DNA of 64,000 bases from Pararge aegeria (GCF_905163445.1 NC_053201.1:9310001-9374000); one strand, 5' to 3'; counted from the stretch's first letter, positions 30,380 to 41,364 are shown. The notes: a model not told the origin generated them from the letters alone. Made by a program: numbers and translations.

Positions 30380-31085
30380 CACATCAAACATATCATCGTT
30401 ATCAACAGCCCACAAGCGTCCACTGCTGAACATAACCTTTCCAAGAGCGCGCCACCACGGTCTTCCGCCTTTCTCATCTAGCCGCTTCCAGCCACCTTTA
30501 TAAGGTCATCTGTCCAGCGGCTAGAGGTCGTCAAACACTGCGCTTACCGATTCGCGGTCTCCACTCCAGAACACGTCTGCCCCAACGGCCATCGGTCCTA
30601 CGACAGACATGACCCGCCCACAGCCACTTCAACGTGCTTATCCTTTGAGCTATGTCGGTGACCTTGGTTCTTCTACTTTGACGGCTTAAAATGTTTGTGT
30701 GATGAGCATTAAGTGTTTTTCAGTGTCTGGGTGTTTATATGTATTTTCTAAGTATTTATGTATATATAATTCATAAAAATATTCATCAGTCATCTTAGTA
30801 CCCATAACACAAGCTACGCTTACTTTGGGGCTAGGTGGCGATGTGTGTATTGTCGTAGTATACTATTTATTTATTTGTTTATTATTATTCTACAGATTTC
30901 GTCGTTGCGAATTCTATCCCAAAGGGAGACTCCCAACATAGCTCGCTCCATAGCGCGTTGCGCGACTTTAAATTTGTGGATCATGTCTACTGTCACGTCT
31001 CCGCTCCATATGTCATTACAGGCAGGACACACTCGTTAAAGACTTTCGCTTTGGGGATCGGCGAATTGAAGACTTGACGCAGTGT
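30380..31085 (-). pseudogene. RTE-type retrotransposon 3' end, split by Metulj
   Basis: 30,385-30,688 holds the inverted tail (CAGCCCACAAGCGTCCACTGCTG) and the antisense of the RTE C-terminus: GTCATCTGTCC..GCGGCT..GGTCTCCACTCCAGAACACG..GCCCACAGCCACTTCAACG. The coding antisense resumes at 30,885-31,080 (CCCAACATAGCTCGCTCCATAGCGCGTTG, i.e. ERAMxxV-like on the minus strand). The frame is broken many times. It is the longest RTE relic in the window. Confidence 0.75.
30688..30884 (+). mobile_element. Metulj-like SINE, 5'-truncated, nested in RTE
   Basis: AAAATGTTTGTGTGATGAGCATTAAGTG through CATCTTAGTACCCATAACACAAGC to GTAGTATACTATTTATTTATTTG. The tRNA head is missing. RTE sequence continues on both sides, so this SINE inserted into the RTE relic. 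Confidence 0.8.
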
Positions 31086-31089
31086 ACCA

Positions 31090-32275
31090 AAAAAAGTATA
31101 AAACATAAGCGATAGATATAAAACAATTATCTATAATACGTCCATTTGTTTGCTTTCGTGCCGGAAACCCTATCGGTATAAAATCAATGGCTCACTACTT
31201 CTGTTTTATTTATACCTCGTTCCACAGCGATATTTATTGCACGCTTCCTTAATAACCCACTTTGCTATCCGGCAAAGGTTCGAGCGTGAGGGCTGCATTC
31301 ATATCGCAGTTTTCATTACGTACTCGCTGTGCAACGGTTCTATATATATCGTATATGGCCTAATGATAATAATGATATTATGATATTAGGCCTTATAAAG
31401 AACTACAATAAAGGCGATGTTTAATATAATAGTTATTTATGACATAAGTGCACATAACTGAAGTCATAGATAGTTTAACCGTTCAGTACTGCCGACGGGA
31501 CCCTATTACTAATCCTCCGCAGTTCGTCTGTCTGTAAGCGCAACCGCAATAAGTAGAGTTTCAAATTTTCAGTGTTTTTTCCATTGCCGCTTTTGGTTCA
31601 ATCATTCCAACATAACTTCATAATAATTATGATAAGAATAAAAATATATATGTACGAAGATAAATAATATACGAAGCTGGAATGTTACAGAACCGGTTCT
31701 TTTCATATAATTTTGTAATTTGTAATGTTACTACCAATTTTTTATCGATATAACTTGAAAAATTTTAATCCTCGATTTGATCCCCTTACGTGTGAATAAG
31801 ATTTTATCAAATCCAAATAAAGGTACTAAATAAAGAGATAACCGCGGTAAAAAAACCAACTGTTCAATTATTATTAGCAAGTTCATTATTAAAAAATCAA
31901 TATGTTTACCTTTTTAATTTTGATAAATAATATACGTAGCTCGTGCAGAAACGTATAATAAGAATAGTTCCTTTACTTACCTTCGCTTCAGCGTATTCGA
32001 ATAGCTATAGAATTCTATAACTTATACGTGATCTGGATTTAATTTGTCTTAATGATCACACTGGCGCCCACTTATGCACTTCGCTACATAAATTACCATT
32101 ATAACTCTTATCCTCAGTTAAATAAGGTACATAATCCAACGAAACTACTAACATAGCACAGTGTGGTATAATACAGAGAGTATCTTTGTGCAAATTAAAA
32201 AAGGACGGGTGGTGTAGGATATCGTCTATCTCTATGATTAAGATCTTATCTACTCTACATAATTTGATGTTGATG
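31090..32275. other. Stretch without a supported gene
   Basis: A 77-codon frame at 31,150-31,383 (+) is unremarkable. A weak palindrome GGCCTAATGA..ATATTAGGCC lies at 31,358-31,392. Confidence 0.4.
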
Positions 32276-32277
32276 TA

Positions 32278-32355
32278 TTGAAGCTGTGATAGTCAAGTGG
32301 TTAGAGCTTCGGCGTCCCTTTCAGAGGGACCGAGTTCGATGCCCGGACTCATATC
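32278..32355 (+). mobile_element. tRNA-like SINE head
   Basis: GCTGTGATAGTCAAGTGGTTAGAGC (A-box-like) and GGACCGAGTTCGATGCCCGG (B-box-like) are 27 nt apart, as in tRNAs. Acceptor-stem pairing is poor and the flank ACTCATATCTAAC follows, so this is a SINE head, probably S2-like, not a tRNA gene. Confidence 0.6.
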
Positions 32356-32359
32356 TAAC

Positions 32360-33245
32360 CGATCATCTTATAATTTTGCGAGACAATATCAGGGGTATGC
32401 AAAAGCACATAGGATAGTCAAGTAAAAAAAATCCTTAGAATAGGTAAAGTTTGGTTTGCTGCGGTTAGAAGCTATTTTAAATACACGCCCGTAGTATGTA
32501 GTTTTTTTTGTACAATTGACTACATAATATACTCGAAGACTGTCTATAGAATTACTTTATTTGCTGGAATGTGTTACATATTTTAACAATACTTATTGTT
32601 ATCTTACAATTATCCACTAATACAATAGTAGGCAAAAATTCGAATCAAACTAAAATTTTCGTGTGCCAGTAACCTATTAAATGACATTACAGCCATAAAA
32701 ATATTTAATATATAATATTTTCAAATTACATTTGGCACATAAAGTTTGTTTGGGTTGATTTAAAATCGCCTTTGTCCTTCAAATTCTCAAAAAATATCTG
32801 GGATAATTTTTTATCATGAATAATTATATCCTTAAAAGAATGCCAGGCCTAGGTAAAAGCTAACTTATATTTTAGACTTCACCCCAGTCTTGCGACGCTG
32901 TCGTTATTTGCCTAACACCAATAGATATCGGGGTTATTGGATCCTTATCAACGAGGTCAGTGACCCGTGATAAGTTGGAAGACAGCTAATGTAAATTGGG
33001 CGTGTTTAGTTTACTTTGACCTGGGTACGATTGTATTGTTGTTTTATCAATTTCGGTTAAATAGGTAAGTCAACCTAGCTAATGTTTAGGTTTATGTAAA
33101 AAATGTGTAATTTATAGCTGTTATATTTGCCTGCATATTGGAGCCAAATCAATCGTACACAAATCTTAGAATTACACTTTAAGGTCTAAAGTTGAGTTGA
33201 GCTTTTTACAATCTCTGACTTAAAAAAGGATAGCACTATTATTCA
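32360..33245. other. AT-rich stretch, nothing recognised
   Basis: No frame above 60 codons and no repeat family seen. Confidence 0.45.
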
Positions 33246-33250
33246 ACCAC

Positions 33251-33500
33251 TCGGCCTCCCGGGCGCAACGGTGAGCGCTGTGAATTTAAGTAGGAGGTCG
33301 CGGGTTCGAATCCGGTAGTGGCAATCAGGGAATTTATTATTTCTGAATATTCTCTGGTCTGGTGCAAGTCTTTGAGTGTGGCTAGTTATACTCCCTAACA
33401 GTTTAGCCCGCTACCATCTTAGACTGAATCATCACTTACCACCAGGTGAGTTTGCAGTAGAGTAGGTTAACTTGTAGTGAAATAATTAAAAAAAAACTTT
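33251..33500 (+). mobile_element. SINE family C, nearly full length
   Basis: The head CGGCCTCCCGGGCGCAACGGTGAGCGCTG and GGTCGCGGGTTCGAATCC (B-box) is followed by TTTCTGAATATTCTCTGGTCTGG, CTAACAGTTTAGCCCGCTACC, CATCTTAGACTGAATCATCACTTACC and GTTAACTTGTAGTGAAATAATTAAAAAAAAA. The middle (the GTACGATGTCG segment) is deleted. Confidence 0.8.
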
Positions 33501-33534
33501 TTGTATTTTGGTGATACACGAACGAGCTCTGTTT

Positions 33535-33735
33535 CAAAGAGCAACTTCAATAGTTCAGAATGTTCCAAACGAGCCCTGGTCTAAGAAGAGCCCACAACAA
33601 ACTTAGTTGGGTAATATTTTTTGTTGTTGGTGACAATCACACAGTAAATTAATATTAAGCGAAGTTAGAGCAATTCACACCCAAGCTTTCAAGCTTTTTA
33701 TCGTTTAAGTAATCCTTAACATAACAGGAGCTATA
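33535..33735 (-). mobile_element. L1 LINE 3' end, inverted
   Basis: GAGCCCTGGTCTAAGAAGAGCCCACAACAAACTTAG..GGGTAAT and CAATTCACACCCAAGC (complement of GCTTGGGTGTGAATTG, the ORF end). Confidence 0.7.
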
Positions 33736-33974
33736 ATACTACGAAAGAGTATCACTGAAGCTGAAAAGTTTAGGTCCTTATGCTAGTCGTTAAAGATATC
33801 TACTAATGCAAAATGATAGTATCAATAAAACAGTCTAATTGAAGTAATTAAACCCGACGATAGGATGACCGTATATAAAATACTCGCGGCACGGAATAAT
33901 AAATTTTGTAGCCCATAAAGCATAGTACGAATAACCCGTATCTATAAACGTGGGTCAAGAAAGCTAGAATGCGT

Positions 33975-34105
33975 TTTGAACCGCTAAGAAGTCGTACGCC
34001 CCACCGGTTGTATTTCCTGCCTCGTATAACTTGAATGCTTTCAAGTAAGGAGTGAATAGAAATTTACTAAGCAAGAGCGTTCCAACCCAGACCTCATTAT
34101 TCTTT
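33975..34105 (+). pseudogene. LINE reverse-transcriptase C-terminal remnant
   Basis: The plus frame reads VVFPASYNLNAFK-stop-GVNR and continues NLLSKSVPTQTS. The FPxSYNLxxFKxxVNRxLL pattern is the extreme C-terminus of a common lepidopteran non-LTR RT. One in-frame stop replaces a coding residue. The 3' UTR is absent, so the copy is broken at about 34,105. Confidence 0.65.
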
Positions 34106-34229
34106 GAATTAAGCAATACGACACCGGGAGGTATCTTTTCGCCGTCTGGGTTTCTCACAAGACTGCAGTGTATCGAAAATGCATCCGTATTTATATCAAA
34201 ATACCTATCAACAAATTTATTAACATTGG
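34106..34229 (-). CDS. Candidate exon fragment (unidentified)
   Basis: On the minus strand an acceptor TTTCATTGACAG ends at 34,230. The frame then reads NVNKFVDRYFDINTDAFSIH and CSLVRNPDGEKIPPGVVLLN, which has balanced, protein-like composition rather than AT-biased residues. It runs into the LINE relic at about 34,105, so it could be an exon truncated by that insertion or part of another retroelement. No donor, partner exon or family recognised. Confidence 0.25.
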
Positions 34230-34433
34230 CTGTCAATGAAATATAATTTTATTTGTTTCTTGAAAACTATTCATTAATTAAATAAGAATGATAAGAGCAT
34301 TTGTTAAAATTAAAATACTTATCAATTTAATAATATTATATCGTAATCACCACGCTGGGAAGACGGGATGGTGACGGGTTCTTAGTCGTTCGACTGTATT
34401 CTGATCTGCCGCTACCACTCGGCACATTGCATA

Positions 34434-34560
34434 GAAGCAGGCGTTACTTTGCTGAATTCCATGATATATTATGAAAATTAAACTTAATTTGATGTACTCC
34501 GCGAAAAGCATCTGTATGGTGTAATTTATAATTTCTTCAATCCTTATACTCCAACCTTAA
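34434..34560 (+). mobile_element. M1 MITE copy 3, left half
   Basis: CATAGAAGCAGGCGTTACTTTGCTGAATTCCATGATATATTATG, then the body to CCTTATACTCCAACC. The right half is missing. Confidence 0.75.
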
Positions 34561-34879
34561 CAATTATTCATTTTTATAATACATAGTAATATTGATAATA
34601 CCACACGGCACTACTTAATAAAGTAAATTAAAGACGACATCAAATTTCCAAAAAATAACACCCATTCAAATACATTAATAATAAAAATAATATTTCCAAT
34701 TGCAGACTAACTAAAATCGGCAAGATCTTTAGACTTATCTAATTTTCTTAATTTAAAGTTCCTATAACTTTAAAATCCGACACCTGTGCGTCGATACGGG
34801 ACGGCTTTGTTCCTTTCTTTGTGAGCAACCGACCAACTTTGTGTTCCAACAAAGTGTATTTTAACTGTAATGCTGTCGT

Positions 34880-34978
34880 TGCTGGTTTGCAACCTACATT
34901 GGAGCAGCGTGGAGGCCGAAACTCTAAAATCCTTCTCGAAAGAGGACACCTATGCCCAGCTATGGGACATTAATGATA
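34880..34978 (+). mobile_element. GGAGCAGCGTGG-type retroelement 3' end
   Basis: TTTGCAACCTACATTGGAGCAGCGTGG and GAGGACACCTATGCCCAGCTATGGGAC followed by ATTAATGAT are the 3' end of a common lepidopteran LINE or LINE-tailed SINE. Confidence 0.6.
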
Positions 34979-35274
34979 CTAATAGGCGGAGAATGAAGTA
35001 GCCCAGACGTAAAGGGTTAAAGCCACCGATATTATACTGGCAAACAATTTGCGAATTCCTTCTCGTAGGGCGAATTCCGTAACAGGAACGTCAGTGTAAT
35101 ACAGCCGGACCTTGGTCGGAAACAGATCAAACACAACTTCGTCGATAACGACCAGGTATTCTGTAGCCTTAGTACAATATTTACTCGCTCTCGAGGAGTC
35201 GTTTTCGAGTAAGGAAATTCTTGCACAATGGAGTAAAATGGATCTTCTTAGAATTGCTTTAAAGTTCAAATTAT
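34979..35274 (-). CDS. Open frame of 96 codons, unidentified (transposon-linked?)
   Basis: The frame runs from an upstream stop at about 35,275 to 34,979 and contains YCTKATEYLVVIDEVVFDLF, then LREGIRKLFASIISVALTLY. A second minus frame (35,226-35,032) is open over the same DNA, and G+C is above the local level. It directly abuts a retroelement 3' end (34,880-34,978), which would be its plus-strand continuation, so it may simply be antisense to the coding part of that retroelement. No domain recognised. Confidence 0.25.
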
Positions 35275-35461
35275 CCTAGAATTATTTTAGCCCAGGATTT
35301 TGACACAACGTTCGTAAAACAAAAATCATAAGTACAAGATTTACGACCCTAAAACGAATTACATTAGGTGCATTTTAATTTGACGATACAGATTTTAAAA
35401 CTAGAGAACGATTCCTCGATTGTGAGTGAGTTAATCTTGTACTAAGACTATGGATGTTATG

Positions 35462-35654
35462 AGTGTGAGATTTTCTAACTATATTTACTTATACGATTGC
35501 GTGAAAGTTAACTATGATTTTAATAGAAGAGCGCCATCTAGTGACAGTACGGAATCTCAGTATTGTCAATAGATGGTGCTCTTTCGATATCATATAAATC
35601 CTAGTTAACTTTAACGTGATCGAATAAGTAAAGTTAGGTAGAAAATTTCACACT
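35462..35654. mobile_element. Fold-back MITE (about 190 bp)
   Basis: The whole element is an imperfect palindrome. Outer parts: AGTGTGAGATTTTCTAACTA against TAGGTAGAAAATTTCACACT. Middle: GTGAAAGTTAACTA against TAGTTAACTTTAACG. Inner: GAGCGCCATCTAGTGACAGTAC against GTATTGTCAATAGATGGTGCTC. No coding. Target duplication unclear. Confidence 0.8.
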
Positions 35655-35814
35655 TGGCACTGATGTCATGACTCCAGGAAACACGATTTTACTGGAAGAT
35701 TAGTTATTTTCTTGTTAATAAGTATGAGAATATACCTACCTAACACAGCAGTGTTCGTGATGATTTTGAATCTCCCTACAAAATACCTATTCCCCATCAA
35801 TCGGTTGAAGTGAT

Positions 35815-36200
35815 TCAAAGTCAAAGTCAAAGACAAAAATATCTTTATTCAAGGTGGCACTTTTGATGCGTACATACGAATTACACGGTAGTGAGATGAT
35901 GGCGATAACCACATTCGTAAACTTAAAACTAAAGCAACGAGGGTTTTAATAGCCGGGTGTTTTTTTTTTTTGTTATCACCAACAATGTCATTTAAAATTA
36001 TTAGAAGAGCAACCTGGTCAGAGCAATAATTCACACCCATGCTTTTTTATCGATTACGTAGTCCTTTATACTAAAATAGGACTTTTCTATAAGCTTACGT
36101 TTAATACAAACTTTGAACTTTTTAAGAGACATCTCCAAGATGTCAATGGGTAGTTTATTCATGATGATGATACCAAACATAGAAGTGTCCAGCGAGGTTT
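35815..36200 (-). pseudogene. L1 LINE RT C-terminus and 3' end, inverted
   Basis: This is the most informative L1 copy. From about 36,195 down to 36,031 the minus frame reads TSMFGIIIMNKLPIDILEMS, then KKFKVCIKRKLIEKSYFSIK and DYVIDKKAWV-stop. NKLPxDI..LxxFK..IKxxLxxKxYxSxxDY is the classic end of CR1/Jockey-like RTs. The 3' UTR follows to 35,815, with the tail CAAAGTCAAAGTCAAAGAC (inverted GACTTTGACTTTG). The upstream RT is absent, so the copy is 5'-truncated. Confidence 0.8.
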
Positions 36201-36611
36201 ACTCATTATGGTAGGTAATATATCTATCTTTACTAATCTATGTAAATAGGTATGTCGGTATATAAGCATTACAGGATATTATTTTTTTGAGACTTTTCAA
36301 TCAATCAATCAATGAAAAATACTTTATTGAACACAAGAAAAAAAAAAAGAGACATAAACAACAACGGTACAATTAACTTATCTGTGATAAATAAATAATA
36401 AATAAAAAAAAAAAAAAAAGCCTTTTATTTCTTCATACATTTACATAGTTTCATATTTATCCTTAATTTTAAGTATATAAAGTGAAAAAATAATAATAAT
36501 AATAGTAATAATAATTAAATAAACAAACTCCGTTATGAAGAACCCTTTTTCAAGGTCAAGGCCTCCTCCAGAGACAGCCTTATCTGTGATACCTACTATT
36601 ATTTTCATAAG

Positions 36612-36845
36612 ACGGCCGATTAGCGCATTGGGCAACGACTCCCTATAAGAGGTTAGTGTGTTGAAAATGAATATTTTTCACTGTCTGGGTGTTTATGTTT
36701 AGGTTATATATTATAAGCATATATGTATAATATTCATAAAATATTCATCAGTCATCTTAGTACCCATAACACAAGCTATGCTTACTTTTGAGCTTGATGG
36801 CCATATGTGTATTCTCGTAGTATATTCATTTATTTATTTAAACCT
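36612..36845 (+). mobile_element. Metulj-like SINE
   Basis: GACGGCCGATTAGCGCATTGGGCAACGACTCC head with part of the B-box region deleted, then CACTGTCTGGGTGTTTATGT, CATCTTAGTACCCATAACACAAGC and a TCGTAGTATATTCATTTATTTATTT end. Confidence 0.8.
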
Positions 36846-36849
36846 ACTT

Positions 36850-37845
36850 ATTATAGAGTTGAAGAGTTTGTTTTCTTTTTTGAAAGAGCTATTCGCAGAA
36901 TTTGATAGATTTAATTATTCTTGAGAAAGGTTATAGGGCTATTAAACATCATACTGCGACCTTTAGGGGGATGTAACGTGGTGACTCGGAGTTTACTGTG
37001 TAGAATATCGGATGAAAGTTTTTATGGGAAAAATAGACTTACCGGAAATTGTGCGAACCGCAAATAGAAAAAAAAAACAAATCTGACTGGTAGTTGCGTT
37101 TAATAAACACACTTGGTAGCTTCATAAAATAAGTACATATTATTTAGCAGATAATACCTATTATCCTTATAAAATGCTTACTTAAATAAAGATTTTTCCG
37201 TACTCTTCTTTTTTCTTCTTCTTGTTTCGAATCTGTGTTAGTCTCCGCATTGAGAAGTCTTCTAGACTTCTGAAACGCACATCTTAGAATAAGAGAGAAA
37301 TCCTACAAATCTAGTTACTAGCGTGTCTTTATTAAAACATTTAGTTCGCTCCACAAACTTAATAACAATAGCCTTGCTAATCCCGTGCAGTAGATTAGAA
37401 ACAAGATAACTAACTGAGAGTCCTAAATCTTAGGAATTGATTTCGCAAATCTCGTCTTGGTCTCGGGAATGTCCTGTGACCCCAGAGTAGATGGCTGATA
37501 TCGGCAAAGTTCTGTTTGATCCATTCCCAACTACGACTAAACCCGGCTGTTCCAGGGTGTGTCTAGGTGCTTTATATATAGGGTTGATACTGTTACAAAT
37601 AAATTACATTGACATTATTAAATTAAAGTAAAAATAATAAATATGTACTAATTAAAAACTTAACTGTTTGATAATAATGTTAAATAAAGTATTTCTTTAC
37701 GAGTAGGTGCATAACATTAAAGAAAAAGAAATGTGCATTACTCAACACCCGATCGCGAGTGCAGGGGATGCGATGCTGCAGTCACTTTTGCAATAATTAA
37801 ATAATTCTAGCGAAAATGCGTTCCAGCTTCGAATATCATTAGACG
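36850..37845. other. Stretch without a supported gene
   Basis: A G+C-richer patch at 37,430-37,570 keeps a 49-codon minus frame open (includes VVVGNGSNRTLPISAIYSGV) but has no family match I can make. The rest is AT-rich. Confidence 0.35.
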
Positions 37846-37849
37846 GTAT

Positions 37850-38015
37850 TCCAAAGTCAAATATTACTTTATTCAAAAATATGGTCCTTTTGATGCATAC
37901 ATAACATATAAAATTTGTACGGTAGTGAGACGATGGTGATTACTTCTTAAAACAAAAGCTACGGTTCAAAACCTGACCTAAGAAGAAACCCATAACAAAT
38001 TTAGTCGAAACCCCA
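37850..38015 (-). mobile_element. L1 LINE 3' end, inverted
   Basis: CAAAGTCAAATATTACTTTATTCAAAAATATGGTCCTTTTGATGC..ACGGTAGTGAGACGATGGTGAT and CCTAAGAAGAAACCCATAACAAATTTAG. Confidence 0.7.
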
Positions 38016-38019
38016 ATAT

Positions 38020-39280
38020 GTATTATATCATGATACGTGAATTAAAATGAACACATATTGAACAGTGCCTTTAGTGTACTTTAGATCGGATTGATGTAAT
38101 ACAAGTAATACTGTTAAGAGGTTTAAATAATATTAGTACATAGTGCGTGTATTACATACGTTCGATATAAATAGCCCACGTATATATAAATGCATATAGG
38201 TAGGCGATTTATGATTTGAGGTTTTCAGGAATGTCTTTTCTTATCAATGGTTCTGCTTTGAAATAAAAGAAAAGCAGCAGATCATATACCTAACTCATAT
38301 AAATAAAGCATTATTTTATATTTACTGCGCCACGCCACTATCATTTTCTGACTATTCTATACGCAATTGTATCTTTATTTATTAAAAGTTTGTTTAAATA
38401 ATGCAGAATACAGGTTAAAGAACGATGTATGCAACGGCGTTCATATATTTTTAACTTTAATAACTACGGGTGGCAACCCTATTTGAGCTGCACGCTAAGG
38501 AATTTGCAAATTGTGTGCAAGCGAAATTCGAACTTATATACCTTAACGCGTTTAGACGCCTAAGTTTTGCTTTCCTTTGTACATTCTCTTGCCAAGAACG
38601 CAGTATTGAAACCATAACTCAGCGTGTCTAGAACTAAAGCGCTTCTTGAAATAATGTAGATTTTTTCTTCCTCCTTTCTTGATTTCGCTTCCTTTATAAA
38701 AAAACTCGCAGATAAAGGAAACTTAACGGTTTAAAAGAATACAGAGAGAGCCTTAGTTCGTGAGTTTAAAAAGGAAAACTATTCGCCCATATAATTTAGC
38801 GGGGCTAGAATACACAAGAATAAATTGAAAGTTCAATGAGAAAAAACAGATTACGAAAGCAACTTCAACTCAATCAGCGTAAAACTATCTGGCTGGTTTT
38901 TATATTGTAGGAGTTACGTGAAAACGGGCATTACTCGGCTAAAACCGCGGCGAAAGCTTTACGTTCCTTTATCACTTGAATTGTTTAGTTAATAATATTT
39001 AGATATCTACTACGGGTAGACCAGAAGATTGACATTTAAAAGTGCGTAGGTAGGATGTCCTAATAAAGATGACCTTTATCATAAAATAGCTTCAAAGGGC
39101 TTAATTAAACGTACCGCCCTTAGAGAGTCTACCATCCATACTTAGTCCCACAAGACAGATAATAAGTTGAATATTCGTATGAACATACATTTTTAATTTA
39201 TTAAATAATCATTACCAAAGAAGTACAAGCCTTCCAAAGGGCCCGGGTTGGGGTTTTAGAATTAATAGGGTTTTATCCAT
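38020..39280. other. AT-rich stretch, nothing recognised
   Basis: No frame above 60 codons and no repeat family seen across about 1.25 kb. Confidence 0.45.
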
Positions 39281-39284
39281 TATG

Positions 39285-39400
39285 ATACAGGTCTAATGTA
39301 ACAGTCATACCTCTAACAGCTTAGTCCGCTACCATAACTTTCCATCAGATGAGATTGCAATCAAGGGCTAACATGTAGTGGAATAATTAAAAAAAAATGC
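39285..39400 (+). mobile_element. SINE family C, 3' end
   Basis: TAACAGCTTAGTCCGCTACCATAACTT, GATTGCAATCAAGGGCTAACATGTAGTGGAATAATTAAAAAAAAATG. Confidence 0.7.
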
Positions 39401-39479
39401 CGAGAGTGCGGTGAGTATAATGCATCCCGTGCTCTCGCCTATAGGTTCTTTGAAGGCCACATAAGAGTTGTTATTAGCA

Positions 39480-39595
39480 AGTCCACCAATCCGCACTGGG
39501 CCAGCGTGGTGGACTAAGGCCTACATCCTTCCCAATGTGGGGGGAAAACCAAGCCCTATAGTGAGCCGGTAATGGTTTGATATGATGATGGTGAA
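39480..39595 (+). mobile_element. S2 SINE 3' end
   Basis: CCACCAATCCGCACTGGGCCAGCGTGGTGGACTAAGGCC, then GAGCCGGTAATGGTTTGATATGATGATGGTG. Confidence 0.75.
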
Positions 39596-40039
39596 GTACC
39601 ACTTAACCACTTCGTTTTCCCCAGCGGAGTAGTGTCTTTGTATGAAAATAAAAAAAGTCAAAGACGAACAACAAATCCGTTACATACATAGGAATCGTAA
39701 TATACATAAAAGTAGTTTTGGCTATCGTCTGCTTCAATTGAAACGGCCGCGAATAGTTTCTCAAGCAAACTATTTTGTACAAATACAAATAAAGCAACCT
39801 ACTTAACTGGTGGAATGCAAACATTTATGTAAGTTATGTAAACATTTATATGTTTACATTCCAATAGAGTTCAGGAACTACGCCTGTAGGTGGGAGCCGA
39901 TGTTGTACTAATGATTCGCTTGTGGGCGTTTACTATTTGAGTATCCCAAAGTGGCAATGAATTCTTTAAAGAAGTAGATAGGTTCGATTTCCGGTTGAGA
40001 CAGTGCATCATCATCATGCTTGACTTGTAAATACCTGTA

Positions 40040-40320
40040 TATAAATTCTATGTTTTGTCTGGTCTGAACTGGTCATGGCTTTACCACCATGTCATGTCAT
40101 GTCCATTTACATTAATAACATCAACGTCCCGGTAAGATGCCGCGTCGAAACCGCTTAGGGGTTTAGGTAGGAATAGGTTTCATACATGCCAAACAACATG
40201 CCTCTATCAGGTTAGCCCGCTACAATATTATCGGTAGCACCATACCTTACCACCGGGTGAGATTCCAAAGCTGGGAAGGTTACAGGGAAAGCTTATAGCG
40301 GAAAAAAGCTTTAAATATCG
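40040..40320 (+). mobile_element. SINE family C, decayed
   Basis: TGTCTGGTCTGAACTGGTCATGGC, GATGCCGCGTCGAAACCGCTTAGGGG, ATCAGGTTAGCCCGCTAC and ACCTTACCACCGGGTGAGATT appear in order. Confidence 0.65.
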
Positions 40321-40424
40321 GCTATTATTAAAGGTAAGTCTCTCGACACCTTATTGTTATAAACCTTGCCTCAACGTGGCTTTAATGCAGTTCGTAATAA
40401 CATATTGAATATTAACTCATGATT

Positions 40425-40640
40425 TTGGGTTCGATTCACACTACTGGAAAATGTTCGTGTGTTGAGCATGAATGTTTTTCTGTGTCTGGGTGTTTATATG
40501 TGTTTTGTAAGTTATTTATTTATATAATTCATAACAATATTCATCAGTCATCTTGGTACCCATAACACAAGCTACGCTTACTTAGGGGCTAGATGGCAAT
40601 GTATTATCGTAGTAAATTTATTTATTTTATTTATTAAAAA
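40425..40640 (+). mobile_element. Metulj-like SINE, head truncated
   Basis: GGGTTCGATTCACACTACTGGAAAATGTTCGTGTG, TGTGTCTGGGTGTTTATATGTG, CATCTTGGTACCCATAACACAAGC, then ATCGTAGTAAATTTATTTATTTTATTTATTAAAAAA. Confidence 0.8.
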
Positions 40641-40713
40641 AAAAAAAAATTACCTTGTCTTCCAACTCTTGCAATCATGCTTAGTCTATCCCATTGCTTG
40701 GCACTGGAAAGGA

Positions 40714-40899
40714 CAGTGGCGTGCATAGAGGGTACGCACAGGGTATCCAGATGATATAAGATGAAGAAAATCTCCAGTATGAGTAATAAATACTTAAGGG
40801 TAGGCTTTTTATAACTCTTACAATGCCTATCCTTAAGTTTTTTAAGGATAGTCATTGTAAGAGTCCTATCCTTAATAACTGTTACTATGCACGCCACTG
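40714..40899. mobile_element. hAT-like MITE with intact inverted ends
   Basis: It starts CAGTGGCGTGCATAG and ends CTATGCACGCCACTG, a perfect 15-bp terminal inverted repeat. It contains a second palindrome, 40,815-40,836 against 40,842-40,863 (22 bp, one mismatch). The flanking 8-mers do not match, unlike the copy at 23,761. Confidence 0.8.
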
Positions 40900-41364
40900 C
40901 AAATAGGATAATAGGCTAACCCTATACGCTATCACCGCTTACATAATATACGTATATATAACTCATACATAAAGAGTTACACATTTCGCGATGTTATTAC
41001 GACTGATAGTTAAACCTTTGCATTCAGCTTCTCAAAAGCAACGGCCGTATCGATTTCCGCTTACCTTTTAAAAACTGGCACTTAAAAGGGTCCTCTGCAA
41101 AGTAAACGACGCGTGTTGAGTTACCTTTTTTAAGAGCACCTCAAATTCTTAAGGTCAGAATGAGTCACGTTTTTCCATGGAAATAAAAATCGGCTAAAAA
41201 TTTCAATTCGATTCGAGAGTGACGACTCTATTATTTTTCGAGTGGGTAACACCAATACCAACTAAATTTTTTCTTAAATGTTCGATAATGTTACTCTATA
41301 CCCCTGCCAAATGAACCGATAAATTGTTTTTTTGTATTGTTTAAATTGGTTCAATTTCTAAATA

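Noticed and set aside
31358..31392. Palindrome GGCCTAATGA..ATATTAGGCC
   Set aside because: Only 8 matched base pairs at the base in AT-rich DNA.
32278..32355. Possible tRNA gene
   Set aside because: A- and B-box are present but acceptor stem pairing fails; SINE head.
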